Assembly (NCBI RefSeq): GCF_024213375.1
Contig: NZ_JANAVJ010000018.1
Location: 1-64,000 of the forward strand
Direction: 5' to 3'
Source of the DNA: Paenibacillus sp. MZ04-78.2
Lineage (GTDB): Bacteria; Bacillota; Bacilli; Paenibacillales; NBRC-103111
Length of the DNA stretch: 64,000 nucleotides
The notes beneath the pieces are model-generated. The model had not been told where the DNA came from, did not search any database, and saw nothing but the letters and a program-made list of their open reading frames with translations. Positions 8,110 through 16,062 of the stretch are shown here, piece after piece (position 1 is the first letter of the stretch; every line of letters starts with the position of its first letter). Made by a program: the position numbers and the translations under genes.

Positions 8110-8589
8110 GTGGGATTTTTCGATTTGTTTAAAAAGAACCAGCAGTCGCAGGCGCAAGAGAACGACCTTATCCAATCCATCCGACACGCGATCGAGATCA
8201 TGGAACATGCCGATTCGGAAAGCCACGAGGAAATCATCGAAAAAATCGCTCAATACACCAAGGACGAGCATTTGGCTTGGGAGCTGTACTGCTTAATCCC
8301 CTCGGCCTATTGCCGGATGATCGTCAAAGAGGTTCAATATACGAACGACATGATCATGGTTTTCCCTGACGACACGCAGCAGCAAACCTTACTCTCCAAC
8401 AACCTGGTCTATAAGGTCATTCAAAGCGTAGTAGCGGACAAGCTCAGCGGGGAAATCGACAACAAGAAAATTCAAACCATCCTATTCCAAAGCTCGGAAT
8501 TTAATGCCATTAACAATGCATTAAACGACGGCAGCGCCCTGGGAGATTTGATGACCGGACCGCTGGTCATGTTCGCACCCGAAAAGTAG
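8110..8589 (+). CDS. Hypothetical protein with MGFFDLF start
   Basis: A 159-residue soluble protein starting with GTG after a GAGG site. The N-terminus GFFDLFKKN is a short amphipathic helix of the kind seen in many cytosolic accessory proteins. The rest is mainly helical and acidic with no catalytic motif. I do not recognise the family. It stands alone on the plus strand, divergent from the macro-domain gene across about 120 bases that contain a probable promoter. Confidence 0.6.
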   Translation: MGFFDLFKKNQQSQAQENDLIQSIRHAIEIMEHADSESHEEIIEKIAQYTKDEHLAWELYCLIPSAYCRMIVKEVQYTNDMIMVFPDDTQQQTLLSNNLVYKVIQSVVADKLSGEIDNKKIQTILFQSSEFNAINNALNDGSALGDLMTGPLVMFAPEK

Positions 8590-8704
8590 CCAAACCATCT
8601 GCTTATGGCAACAAACCGAGTACCGTGAACCTGTATGCAAAAAATGGTACAATCATGATGGCTCTCACGGCCCCCGACAAATGCTTAACAAGGGAGGAAT
8701 TCCA

Positions 8705-9520
8705 ATGACAACAGATCTTAAACGGATGGCCCATCTCGTTCGGGCGAATTTTATAACCAAATCCACCTGCTTGGCGAAGGATTCCGGTGAGATGAATGTC
8801 CGCGAAACGGCGGATTTTATTCGCGTGGATAGCGGGCTGCCGTCCGATACGTTCAACAACTCGGTGTGGCTTAAGGAGCAGGTGAAACCGTCGGACACCG
8901 GTCTGATCGAAGAAACCGTTGAATATTTCAACAAGAAGCAATACCCTATCGCGCTGTGGTCATGGGAGGATCACAATAGCTGTACGTTTGAAACGTTAAG
9001 AAGCCTGGGGCTGAACGAAGCGGAGACGAATGTCGCCATGTATGCCGACTTGGATGCTTTGCGGCCGGATACGTCTTGCCCGGCGGAGCTGAGGCTGAAG
9101 GAAGTAACGTCTGCTCGGGAAATCGAACAATACGGGGACATGCTGGCTTCTTTATTCGGCGAATCGGCGGAAGCCGCTAACGTTCGGTTATATTATAAGA
9201 GGATGCCCGCCTCCCTTCTACTGAACCATTCCGCCATGAAGCTGTATATCGGGTCGGTTCAGGATGACGTCGTTTCTACGGGCTGTCTGATTTTCGCTCC
9301 CGATAGCGTCGGCATCTACGACATTGCCACGAGGCAGGAATGCCGCGGAAGAGGCTTCGGGTCCGCCATGTTTAACTTCCTGCTTGTGGAAGCCCGGAAG
9401 CACCGCACCGGATGGTGCGTACTCCAAGCTTCGCCGGACGGCATTAATATTTATAAGCGATCGGGCTTTGAGCCGGTCTGCGAAGTAACGGTTTATGAAA
9501 ACCGGCACATGTTTGAATAA
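8705..9520 (+). CDS. GNAT family N-acetyltransferase
   Basis: A 271-residue protein whose C-terminal half is a GNAT domain. The acetyl-CoA loop is CRGRGFGSAMF, followed by the helix LLVEARKH and the strand VLQASPDGINIYKRSGFEPV. The N-terminal half (about 130 residues) is a divergent, non-catalytic GNAT-like region. The ATG at 8705 is chosen because GGGAGG lies eight bases upstream; an upstream ATG at 8681 is within the leader. The acceptor substrate is unknown. Confidence 0.85.
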   Translation: MTTDLKRMAHLVRANFITKSTCLAKDSGEMNVRETADFIRVDSGLPSDTFNNSVWLKEQVKPSDTGLIEETVEYFNKKQYPIALWSWEDHNSCTFETLRSLGLNEAETNVAMYADLDALRPDTSCPAELRLKEVTSAREIEQYGDMLASLFGESAEAANVRLYYKRMPASLLLNHSAMKLYIGSVQDDVVSTGCLIFAPDSVGIYDIATRQECRGRGFGSAMFNFLLVEARKHRTGWCVLQASPDGINIYKRSGFEPVCEVTVYENRHMFE

Positions 9521-9537
9521 AAGCAGAGGAATGGCTG

Positions 9538-10056
9538 TTACAGCCCGCTAACCTTCACCATCTCCACAAAAGCGGCACAAGCTTTGCTCGAAAATCCATC
9601 GTTACGGCGGACAAAGCTTGTAGTCGTGTAGCGGAACGCTTCCGGAACCGGGTAGCTGCCCAACTCGAACTCCCCGGATAGTACGGATTGGGGCAGCAGC
9701 GTAGCGGCGAGTCCGGAACGTACGCAGCTCAGAAGCGTTTTCAGAGAGCTCACTTCCAGCATGTTGGCCAAAGGAATTCCTTCGCTGCGAAGCCACGCTT
9801 CCAGAACCGCCCGGAACGGACAACCCTTCGGCGAAACGGCCCATTTCGTATGGGCCAGATCCGGGTACGTCTCCCCGGTCGTGATCGAGAGAGAGACGCC
9901 GGGATACCGGGCTTGAAAATCCGCCAGAACATTCATTAAATTACGGCAATTTACGGTTTCCACCACCCCGATCGCCAGCGGGCCGCTCGGATACTCCGTC
10001 TCCCGCACCGCTCTCACCACGTTCGGAACAAGCTTCACGTTATTGTCGCTGGCCAT
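9538..10056 (-). pseudogene. LysR regulator, N-terminally truncated
   Basis: About 172 residues match only the effector-binding half of a LysR-type regulator (PSGPLAIGVVETVNCRNLMN, RYPGVSLSI, SSLKTLLSCVRSGLAATLLP). The N-terminal winged helix and linker, about 75 residues, are absent. The sequence instead runs straight into the coding part of an SMR transporter read in the opposite direction. Without a DNA-binding domain it cannot be a normal regulator. The break is near 10020-10050. Confidence 0.82.
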
Positions 10057-10222
10057 GAATCACATCTCGATGGGCACCGCCTACGCCGTATGGACCGGCA
10101 TCGGCACCGTAGGAAGCTCGCTGCTCGGGATGTTCGCCTTCGGCGAGCCGAAGGAATGGAGGCAGATCTTGTTCATCGGCCTGATCCTCGCGTCAGCCAT
10201 CGGACTTAAACTGATTTCATAG
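10055..10222 (+). pseudogene. SugE-like SMR transporter, N-terminally truncated
   Basis: The frame encodes the last two thirds of a small multidrug resistance protein. It reads LLSLAM, then GTAYAVWTGIGTVGSSLLGM, FGEPKEW and LILASAIGLKLIS before the stop. This matches SugE/Gdx proteins from the second helix to the end. The first helix, with the essential membrane Glu, is missing. The frame continues upstream into LysR sequence of the opposite strand. SMR genes of this type are often found divergent from a regulator, so one deletion probably removed both 5' ends. Confidence 0.8.
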
Positions 10223-10260
10223 AAAAAAGAGGGCTGCTTCCCTTAGCGAAAGCTGCCCTC
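10223..10260 (-). terminator. Intrinsic terminator of the HEAT/DUF6953 operon
   Basis: On the minus strand GAGGGC and GCCCTC form a stem followed by TTTTTT. It lies just beyond the stop codon of the minus-strand gene ending at 10289. The same hairpin sits after the SMR relic on the plus strand, but there the T-run is poor. Confidence 0.75.
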
Positions 10261-10288
10261 CTTTCGGGGTTTCCGGCATGTGCTCCTC

Positions 10289-10525
10289 CTACGTCCAGCC
10301 CCAAAAGAAAGCGTCCCGGTCCCAAGCTACCCTTCCCTTGTGCAGCTTCTTGAACGCCTTCTTCACTTCCTTATCGATGGACGCGTTCCCGTTCTCGTTG
10401 ACATAAATAAACGCTTCGCCAAAATGAGCGGAGATATGCCGCACGGCATCGCTTTGATACAGAATGCCCGCGGACTTCACTTCATTCAGCATCCACTCGG
10501 CAACCTCATCGGCGGTAAAGCTCAT
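10289..10525 (-). CDS. Small DUF6953-like protein
   Basis: A 78-residue protein (FTADEVAEWMLNEVKSAG, then DAVRHISAHFG, VNENGNASIDKEVKKAF, ending in WGWT). This order of a short helical domain and NENGN motif is what I recall for DUF6953; the function is unknown. The ATG at 10525 overlaps the stop of the upstream gene (ATGA) and has a run of six G just before it. It is therefore translationally coupled to the 262-residue protein and probably works with it. Confidence 0.65.
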   Translation of the reverse strand: MSFTADEVAEWMLNEVKSAGILYQSDAVRHISAHFGEAFIYVNENGNASIDKEVKKAFKKLHKGRVAWDRDAFFWGWT

Positions 10526-11310
10526 TCGTAGTCCCCCCTTCCTTTGATTCGAAGCCACTCCTCTGCGCTCGATGCTTGCACTTGAGGGTTAGGATGCTCC
10601 ATCAGCTTCTGCAAAATCTCATCAATTTCGGGGCCTCGGAACCTGGAGATCACCGCAACGAACTCGATCAGGATGTCCGGATTGGACGAATCCTTCAGGA
10701 ACAGCAGCGGCCGAAAGTCCTTGATCCGGCGGTCGTGATCGATCTTCAGCACCCAGATCGATCTCAGAATCGACGGGATTCCTTTTTCCTCAGCTTGTCT
10801 TAGTGCGGACAGCAGTTCCTCGTACCTTTTCAAAATGAACTTGTTGTCGTTCATTTCACCGCCGCGCAGGCACCCGGGACAGAGGCACCTCTTGGTTCCT
10901 TTCGCCTTCGGGTAAAAGCGCCAGCCGATCGTCTGGGACAGCTTTTTGGTTCCTAATATTTCGTTCTTAAGGATTTTTCTCGGCACGATCACCTGAAATC
11001 CCATCCGGTCTTTCCGATCCCAAAAAGCCTTGACGGCCTGCCCGGCGCTTCCCCGCCGGTGCTTCTGGTAATACTCGCCGAACAAGACAGTCTCGTCGTC
11101 GCGCAGCTTGAAATAAACGGCGGTCAACTTCTTTTTGTTAAACCGCCTCAGCTCCCTGAGCCATTGATGCGACGCATAAAAATCGTGAATTAACGGCATG
11201 CAGAAGACGCCGTCTCCAACATCGGCCACATGGACCTCGCTCGGCTTGATGCCGTTTCGAACAATATTCGCGATCGATTGCTCCGGCGTCAAATGTACAA
11301 ATACGGGCAT
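10522..11310 (-). CDS. Hypothetical protein with possible ART-like N-terminus and HEAT-like C-terminus
   Basis: A 262-residue soluble protein. Residues 1-115 (VHLTPEQSIANIVRNGIKPS, GVFCMPLIHDFYASHQWLREL, AVYFKLRDDETVLFGEYY) have the spacing of ADP-ribosyltransferase-like folds: an early H-T pair, then a helix 'I..NGI', then 'GVF', then a later Glu. A CLCPGC pair follows at about 145, perhaps a half zinc site. Residues 165-262 are helical with a HEAT-like repeat (SNPDILIEFVAVISRFRGPE, HPNPQVQASSAEEW). The catalytic reading is inference only. The gene is coupled to the DUF6953-like gene by an ATGA overlap. Confidence 0.6.
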   Translation of the reverse strand: MPVFVHLTPEQSIANIVRNGIKPSEVHVADVGDGVFCMPLIHDFYASHQWLRELRRFNKKKLTAVYFKLRDDETVLFGEYYQKHRRGSAGQAVKAFWDRKDRMGFQVIVPRKILKNEILGTKKLSQTIGWRFYPKAKGTKRCLCPGCLRGGEMNDNKFILKRYEELLSALRQAEEKGIPSILRSIWVLKIDHDRRIKDFRPLLFLKDSSNPDILIEFVAVISRFRGPEIDEILQKLMEHPNPQVQASSAEEWLRIKGRGDYE

Positions 11311-11325
11311 AGGTTTCCTTTCACT

Positions 11326-11391
11326 TTATTTATTTCCGAGCACGGCGGACAGCAAGGACAGCACTTCATCCTGTGTCACATTCATGTTCAT
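11326..11391 (-). CDS. Possible 21-residue leader peptide
   Basis: A short frame (ATGAACATG start, 21 codons, TAA stop) has an excellent CGGAGGAG ribosome site and ends 15 bases before the start of the 262-residue gene. It encodes MNMNVTQDEVLSLLSAVLGN-type residues. It may be a leader peptide or the stub of a decayed gene. A chance frame cannot be excluded, although the ribosome site is stronger than that of the gene it precedes. Confidence 0.35.
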   Translation of the reverse strand: MNMNVTQDEVLSLLSAVLGNK

Positions 11392-11465
11392 TCTCCTCCG
11401 CACGGTCCGATTCCCAAATTATATCATATTGCGCCTCTCAAATAACACGACCCGCCGCCAGCAAT

Positions 11466-11490
11466 AGAAAAAGCACCCGTTAAGGTGCTT
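11466..11490 (-). terminator. Intrinsic terminator of the usp gene
   Basis: On the minus strand AAGCACC and GGTGCTT form a stem with a short loop followed by TTTTC. It lies directly after the universal stress protein stop codon. Confidence 0.8.
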
Positions 11491-11504
11491 CTTCCCCGCT
11501 GCCG

Positions 11505-11933
11505 TTACTTAATCACGAGCACCGGGACTTTCGAATGCTGAACGACATTGTGGCTGACGCTGCCAAGGACAAACTCGCGAAGACCGCTTAGTCCCCGGCT
11601 TCCCATCACAATAAGATCGACGCCGTTTTCTTCCGCATACTCCAGAATCGTAACGGCCGGCGGGCCTTGCAGCACCACGTGTTTCGCCTGGGATACGCCG
11701 GTAGTCAAGCCTTCCGCTTCTTTCAGTACGGAGCGGGCCAGCTCCTCGTACTCCGGATCAAGATTGGCCGGAACGGAGACGAAGGCACCGCCATAAGGGA
11801 AGACCGGGGTCTGATATACATGAATGACGATTAATTCCGCCGAATCTTCCTGAATAATAGCGACCGCTTTCTGAAGAGCCTTAACGGACAGCTCGGAACC
11901 GTCAAAAGCAACCAGCACTTTTTGGAATGGCAT
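11505..11933 (-). CDS. Universal stress protein (UspA family)
   Basis: A 142-residue Usp domain. It begins FQKVLVAFDGSELSVKAL, includes ELIVIHVYQTP, and ends with the ATP-binding signature VMGSRGLSGLREFVLGSVSHNVVQHSKVPVLVI (shown here in two halves: GSRGLSGLREFVLGS and SHNVVQHSKVPVLVI). The G-x2-G-x9-G-S pattern marks it as the ATP-binding subgroup. The ATG has a GGGGAGG site. It is monocistronic with its own terminator. Usp proteins act in the cytosol during starvation and stress. Confidence 0.93.
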   Translation of the reverse strand: MPFQKVLVAFDGSELSVKALQKAVAIIQEDSAELIVIHVYQTPVFPYGGAFVSVPANLDPEYEELARSVLKEAEGLTTGVSQAKHVVLQGPPAVTILEYAEENGVDLIVMGSRGLSGLREFVLGSVSHNVVQHSKVPVLVIK

Positions 11934-12105
11934 GATTGGAAACCTCCCCTTGGATCGTTTACACTTTTATGGTAACGTCTATACGGGGCCAAGGATATGA
12001 TCTAAATCACAATCTGCCGGAAATGGCCCCTACGAACAAAAATACGGGCTAGTCTGGCATAAGCCTCGCCAATTTCGTAAACTGGAATAATGCGAGGTGG
12101 CCGGA

Positions 12106-12273
12106 ATGGAAGCCGCCCGATTCGACCATCGCGAAGAAGATACAAGGTCCGGCACGAATCTTCATGCCGTCTTTGCTTCCTTTTCTCGTCTTATCACGTA
12201 TATACCCGAAGATGGAACGTTATCGCCGACCCACCCTGAAAATTTGCCGGCAGGAAAGGATGTCACTCCATGA
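12106..12273 (+). CDS. Possible small ORF upstream of the immunity run
   Basis: A 55-codon frame with a GAGGTGG site five bases before its ATG. Its TGA overlaps the ATG of the next gene as ATGA, an arrangement that suggests coupling. The product is charged, with a short middle stretch HAVFASFSRLITYIPEDG, and is not recognised. It could be the C-terminal scrap of a lost gene, for example the toxin that the following immunity-type genes once answered. Evidence is limited to signals at both ends. Confidence 0.35.
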   Translation: MEAARFDHREEDTRSGTNLHAVFASFSRLITYIPEDGTLSPTHPENLPAGKDVTP

Positions 12274-12656
12274 AACAACTCAATGAAATTACGGAATTCG
12301 CGGACAGACTGTTTGATCTGATCGAGATTCCTTTTACCGAAACGACCGAGCTCGAACGGCAGTTGATCGCTGCTTTCAGCTTCGGCGCCGTGATGGCGGT
12401 TGCGATCCGGGACGATCTGGATCAGCCGCAGACTCATGCGTTGACCATCGCGATGCTGATGCGCGCATTTCAATACAGCGAGCATCAAGCCGCCGCTTTC
12501 GCCCAGGATCTGATTCAAGCGACGGACCGGGACCATCATCCGACGATGAACGCCATCATTCATCGGGGCATCAACGGGCACTACGAGTACGTGAATGAAG
12601 AAATGGAAGATTTGCGTCAAAATCTGCTTGATATTTTAACTTCGTTTAGCGAGTGA
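12270..12656 (+). CDS. Putative Imm48-like immunity protein
   Basis: A 128-residue, mainly helical acidic protein (ITEFADRLFDLIEIP, AFSFGAVMAVAIRDDLDQPQ, MLMRAFQYSEHQAAAFAQDL). It recalls the Imm48 family, all-alpha proteins annotated as immunity proteins of polymorphic toxins; the match is from memory and moderate. The ATG has AGGA upstream. The genes after it are a DUF3267 membrane protein and a protein with a colicin-immunity-like domain, which supports an immunity context. No partner toxin is present in the window. Confidence 0.55.
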   Translation: MKQLNEITEFADRLFDLIEIPFTETTELERQLIAAFSFGAVMAVAIRDDLDQPQTHALTIAMLMRAFQYSEHQAAAFAQDLIQATDRDHHPTMNAIIHRGINGHYEYVNEEMEDLRQNLLDILTSFSE

Positions 12657-12661
12657 AATGA

Positions 12662-13312
12662 GTGAAATCCATGAAGATACGGAACCGATTTTCGGAAACC
12701 GACAAACAAATGCACGCGGAGTTCATCCGCAACGGCTGGGCCTTGCTGAAGGAGCCCAAATCTCCTATACGCGCTCTAATCCTGTCCGTTCCTTTCATGA
12801 TCATCAATCTCATCGTGACCGCCGGTATCGTAAGTATGTTTTCGGCTGGCCCTCTCCGAAACTATTTGCCTGAATCGATATCGATCACGATCGACTTGAA
12901 GAGCATATTGGGAATTGTATCGCTGCTCTTGGTCCACGAGCTGCTGCACTTCATCTTGATCCCGAACTTTATCGCGTCGAAGAGCACATATGTCGGCATT
13001 ACCTTGTTCGGGGGATATGTATATACGGAAGAACAAGTATCCAAAACGAGATATATCGTCATTACGCTTTTGCCCTTTATTGTCATATCGATCATACTTC
13101 CGGCCCTGCTGGGCCTATTGGGGGCACTCTCCCCTTTCATCCTTTTGTTGATCGTCTTAAACTCGTTGTCGTCTTCTTTGGATATTTTGAATTGGATTCT
13201 GATCTGGATTCAAGTCCCTTCCAAAGCTGTTATTGTATGCAACGGAACGAAGACATATTGGAAATCGACTGCAAGGCAAACATCTTCTCAATCTAAATCG
13301 CTTAGGACGTGA
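12662..13312 (+). CDS. DUF3267 membrane protein with HELLH motif
   Basis: A 216-residue protein with four to five membrane helices. The second helix region contains H92-ELL-H96, an HExxH zinc-protease motif, in the context SLLLVHELLHFILIPNF. DUF3267 proteins are putative membrane-bound zincins. The C-terminus NGTKTYWK also fits this family. The start at 12662 follows the previous stop within ten bases; a nearby second Met (MKI, 12671) is possible. The stop overlaps the next gene (GTGA). It lies between two immunity-type genes. A protease role is inferred from the motif only. Confidence 0.75.
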   Translation: MKSMKIRNRFSETDKQMHAEFIRNGWALLKEPKSPIRALILSVPFMIINLIVTAGIVSMFSAGPLRNYLPESISITIDLKSILGIVSLLLVHELLHFILIPNFIASKSTYVGITLFGGYVYTEEQVSKTRYIVITLLPFIVISIILPALLGLLGALSPFILLLIVLNSLSSSLDILNWILIWIQVPSKAVIVCNGTKTYWKSTARQTSSQSKSLRT

Positions 13313-13734
13313 ACGAAATGGAACAAACCTTGTCTTACGAGAAAATCTTCGAGTGGGTGAGGGAAATACAGGATGCCCGCGATTCCGGGAAGCCTTACAA
13401 AGAAAAGCTGAAGCTGCTCAAGGCCAATGTCACCTATCCGGATGTCGAAGGGCTGCTGAGGCATACCGACCAAAGCGCCGAATTTGTCGCCAAAAGACTG
13501 TTCCATCATCGGCCCGTCCTGCCCGGCGACTTGAGCAGAGAAGAGCTGATCGGGCTCGTGGAACAAGTGATGCAGTGCTCGGGAGAAGAGTGGGAAATGG
13601 ACATTTGGCTGGATATGATTACAAGTTCGGTCGCGGACCCGAGCATTAGCGATTATATTTTTTGGAGCGACGAAGATTTGTCGGCCGAGGAGATTGTAGA
13701 CAAGGCGCTGGCCTATAAACCGATCCTCCTGTAG
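13309..13734 (+). CDS. Bacteriocin (colicin E/pyocin-type) immunity-like protein
   Basis: A 141-residue protein whose C-terminal 75 residues follow the plan of colicin DNase immunity proteins such as Im7/Im9. It has helix one LSREELIGLVEQVMQCSGE, helix two EMDIWLDMITSSV, then DPSISDYIFW, matching the 'HPSGSDLIYYP' of Im9, and SAEEIVDKALAYK as the last helix. The first 60 residues are an extra, charged extension. The GTG at 13309 overlaps the upstream stop codon; an ATG at 13318 is the alternative. These proteins bind and block the nuclease domain of a bacteriocin. None is encoded nearby, so it is an orphan. Confidence 0.75.
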   Translation: MNEMEQTLSYEKIFEWVREIQDARDSGKPYKEKLKLLKANVTYPDVEGLLRHTDQSAEFVAKRLFHHRPVLPGDLSREELIGLVEQVMQCSGEEWEMDIWLDMITSSVADPSISDYIFWSDEDLSAEEIVDKALAYKPILL

Positions 13735-13871
13735 TGTCCTCTCCGGTTTGGCCATTATTGTTTGAGTGCGGTCTGCAAAATAGTTCATACACGGCCTTCC
13801 CAAGCGGTTTTGCGGCAAACTTACTTATAATCAAAGCCGACGGAGAACCGCTGTACGAGCCCCCGAGTGGT

Positions 13872-13918
13872 TTGACGAGACCTCTTTCACCCTCTATAAT
13901 ACTGAATAAAAGTTCAGT
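13872..13918 (+). promoter_or_regulatory. Promoter and TetR operator of the efflux pair
   Basis: A near-consensus promoter is visible: TTGACG at 13872-13877, 17 bases, TATAAT at 13895-13900. Immediately after it lies the 18-base palindrome ACTGAATAAAAGTTCAGT (13901-13918). A related half-site CTGAATAAA occurs near 14578, before the MFS gene. This fits autoregulation by the TetR protein encoded just downstream. Confidence 0.75.
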
Positions 13919-13958
13919 GTTAAAAAAATCTGGCATCCAGAAAAGGGGTGAAGTAGAC

Positions 13959-14558
13959 GTGAATAAAAAGAAACAGCAAACCAAGCAAACGAAGAAGAAG
14001 ATCGCCGATGCCGCCAGAGCTTTATTTGCCCAAAAAGGCTATAAAGCAACATCCATAGAAGATATCGTGAAAGCGGCCGGATGCAGCGCCGGTAACGTTT
14101 ATTATCATTTCAAGAACAAGGAAGGGCTTTTTTTATATTTACTTGAAGAGTTGAACGCGGAATGGGATAAGACATGGCTAGCCAAAGAAATGCTATACCC
14201 CACCACGATCGATAAATTATATGGCATGGCCGAACATCTGGCGCTCGATCAACTAAATCATCCGCTAACCAAAGCCTCGGATGAATTTTTCAACAACTCA
14301 GAGAAAGCTCCAGATGTGGAGAAGCAAATTAATGAATTGGTCAAAGGTTATCTTGACTTTAATCGGCAGTTGCTGCAGAGAGGGATCGATAACAATGAAT
14401 TCGAAATCACCAATGTTACCGGACTCGCCATTATTCTGGAAAGTCTGTTGCTTGGATTGAATCAACATAGCCGGAGAATGGAAAGAGAGGAAGCCCTGAC
14501 GGCTTATCGATTGGCTATGGATGTGTTTCTTTATGGCATTGCCAAGCCAGCCCGCTAG
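13959..14558 (+). CDS. TetR/AcrR family regulator of the adjacent MFS pump
   Basis: A 199-residue repressor. The N-terminal helix-turn-helix is KIADAARALFAQKGYKATSI, then EDIVKAAGCSAGNVYYHFKN. The rest is the helical ligand-binding domain. The GTG start has GGGGTG upstream; the frame stays open further upstream but through promoter sequence. A palindrome at the transcription start and the MFS gene directly behind it make this a local drug-responsive repressor. The inducer is unknown. Confidence 0.9.
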   Translation: MNKKKQQTKQTKKKIADAARALFAQKGYKATSIEDIVKAAGCSAGNVYYHFKNKEGLFLYLLEELNAEWDKTWLAKEMLYPTTIDKLYGMAEHLALDQLNHPLTKASDEFFNNSEKAPDVEKQINELVKGYLDFNRQLLQRGIDNNEFEITNVTGLAIILESLLLGLNQHSRRMEREEALTAYRLAMDVFLYGIAKPAR

Positions 14559-14623
14559 CCCTTTTTTTGGCCATGATCCTGAATAAATATTAAGTATTTT
14601 TCAACATGTATGGAGGAATAAGA

Positions 14624-15832
14624 ATGAAATTATTGTTAAAAAATCGAGGAGCCTTACTGATTCTCATGTTCAATCTACTTCTGGTCTTCTCGGGAATCGG
14701 CCTTATCATCCCCATTATGCCTAAGTTCATGGAGAGTTTGGGCATAACCGGGGGGATTGTCGGCCTGTTGGTTGCAGCTTTTTCACTGACGCAGCTTCTT
14801 TGTTCGCCGTTTGCCGGCCGGTTGGCCGATTCCTTCGGTAGAAAAAGGATGATTGTCCTCGGCTTGATCGTGTTCGCCTTCTCTGAAATACTGTATGGGA
14901 TAGCAAGTTCAACTGTCCTGCTGTTTGTTTCCAGGATGCTCGGCGGCATTAGTGCTGCTATGATTATGCCGGCCGTTATGGCTTACGCGGCAGATATCAC
15001 GACAAAAGAAGAACGAGCGGCGGGGATGGGTTACATTAACGCAGCCATTACAACAGGCTTTATTATCGGACCAGGCATTGGCGGTTATATTGCTGAATTC
15101 GGTATCCGCATGCCCTTTTACGTCGCGGGGGTTGCAGCGATCATCGCTGCATGCATTACATTATTTATTCTTCCGGAATCGCTCCCTTCAAAAGAAAATA
15201 TAGCAGATACTCCATCCAGCACGATAAAACGAAGCGGTCTTCTCTCGCAATTGAGGTACACCTATAGAGAGCCCTATTTTTTAAGCTTGATCGTCGTTTT
15301 TGTCATGTCGTTTGGGCTTGCTAATTTTGAAACGGTCTTTGGGCTGTTTGTGGATCATAAATTTGGGTTTGGACCTAAAGATATCGCCTTTATCATTACG
15401 TTCGGGTCGATAGCTGGCGCTGTGGTTCAGGCTACAGCCTTCAGTTGGATATTGAAGCGTTTCGGGGACCAACGTGTCATAACGCTCTGCCTCTTCTTTG
15501 CTAGTTTGTTTATCCTACTGATACTTTTTGTTCACACATTCTGGATGATTTTTGCCATTACCTTCATTATATTTCTGGCAATCGATATTTTACGACCGGC
15601 CATCAGCACGCAAATGTCAATGGTGGCTAAGGATCAGCAAGGCTATGTTGCCGGCTTAAACTCTGCCTTTACCAGTCTCGGCAATGTTGTAGGTCCTATA
15701 GCAGCTGGTTTTTTATTCGATTTGGATGTTAACTATCCGTATATACTGGCGTGCATAATATTGTTTATTTGTTTCGTTTTAGCGGTAAAAGGTAAAAAGA
15801 ACAACTTGCAGGATACCAATGTTGCCTCCTGA
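14624..15832 (+). CDS. MFS multidrug efflux transporter (DHA1 type)
   Basis: A 402-residue, twelve-helix major facilitator. Motif A is present as GRLADSFGRKRMIVLG after helix two. Motif C-like glycines and prolines (GFIIGPGIGGYIAEFG) in helix five mark it as a drug-proton antiporter of the NorA/Bmr/Blt group. The ATG has GGAGG nine bases upstream. It follows its TetR regulator by 65 bases, with a second operator-like half-site in that gap. The substrate range cannot be read from sequence. Confidence 0.9.
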   Translation: MKLLLKNRGALLILMFNLLLVFSGIGLIIPIMPKFMESLGITGGIVGLLVAAFSLTQLLCSPFAGRLADSFGRKRMIVLGLIVFAFSEILYGIASSTVLLFVSRMLGGISAAMIMPAVMAYAADITTKEERAAGMGYINAAITTGFIIGPGIGGYIAEFGIRMPFYVAGVAAIIAACITLFILPESLPSKENIADTPSSTIKRSGLLSQLRYTYREPYFLSLIVVFVMSFGLANFETVFGLFVDHKFGFGPKDIAFIITFGSIAGAVVQATAFSWILKRFGDQRVITLCLFFASLFILLILFVHTFWMIFAITFIIFLAIDILRPAISTQMSMVAKDQQGYVAGLNSAFTSLGNVVGPIAAGFLFDLDVNYPYILACIILFICFVLAVKGKKNNLQDTNVAS

Positions 15833-15849
15833 TGAGAAGAACGGTTAAT

Positions 15850-15895
15850 AGCGACAGTCCAGGACTTATTTTCTTGTCCATGGCTGTCGCTGTTT
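15850..15895 (+). terminator. Intrinsic terminator after the MFS gene
   Basis: AGCGACAG pairs with CTGTCGCT, extended inside by GGAC/GTCC, and is followed by GTTTCC. It closes the TetR-MFS operon. Confidence 0.65.
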
Positions 15896-16062
15896 CCATT
15901 TCCGGGCTTCCCCTCCTGAATTCCTCCTTGGGAAGACGGCCATACCCTCAAATGAACTGGTTGCGGTTCGCTTCCACCAGATACACCTTAGCTCCCCCGC
16001 TGGATTTCATTGACAGCAGAAACTAATTCGAATATTATTTAATTAGACAATTCTTAAATTAG

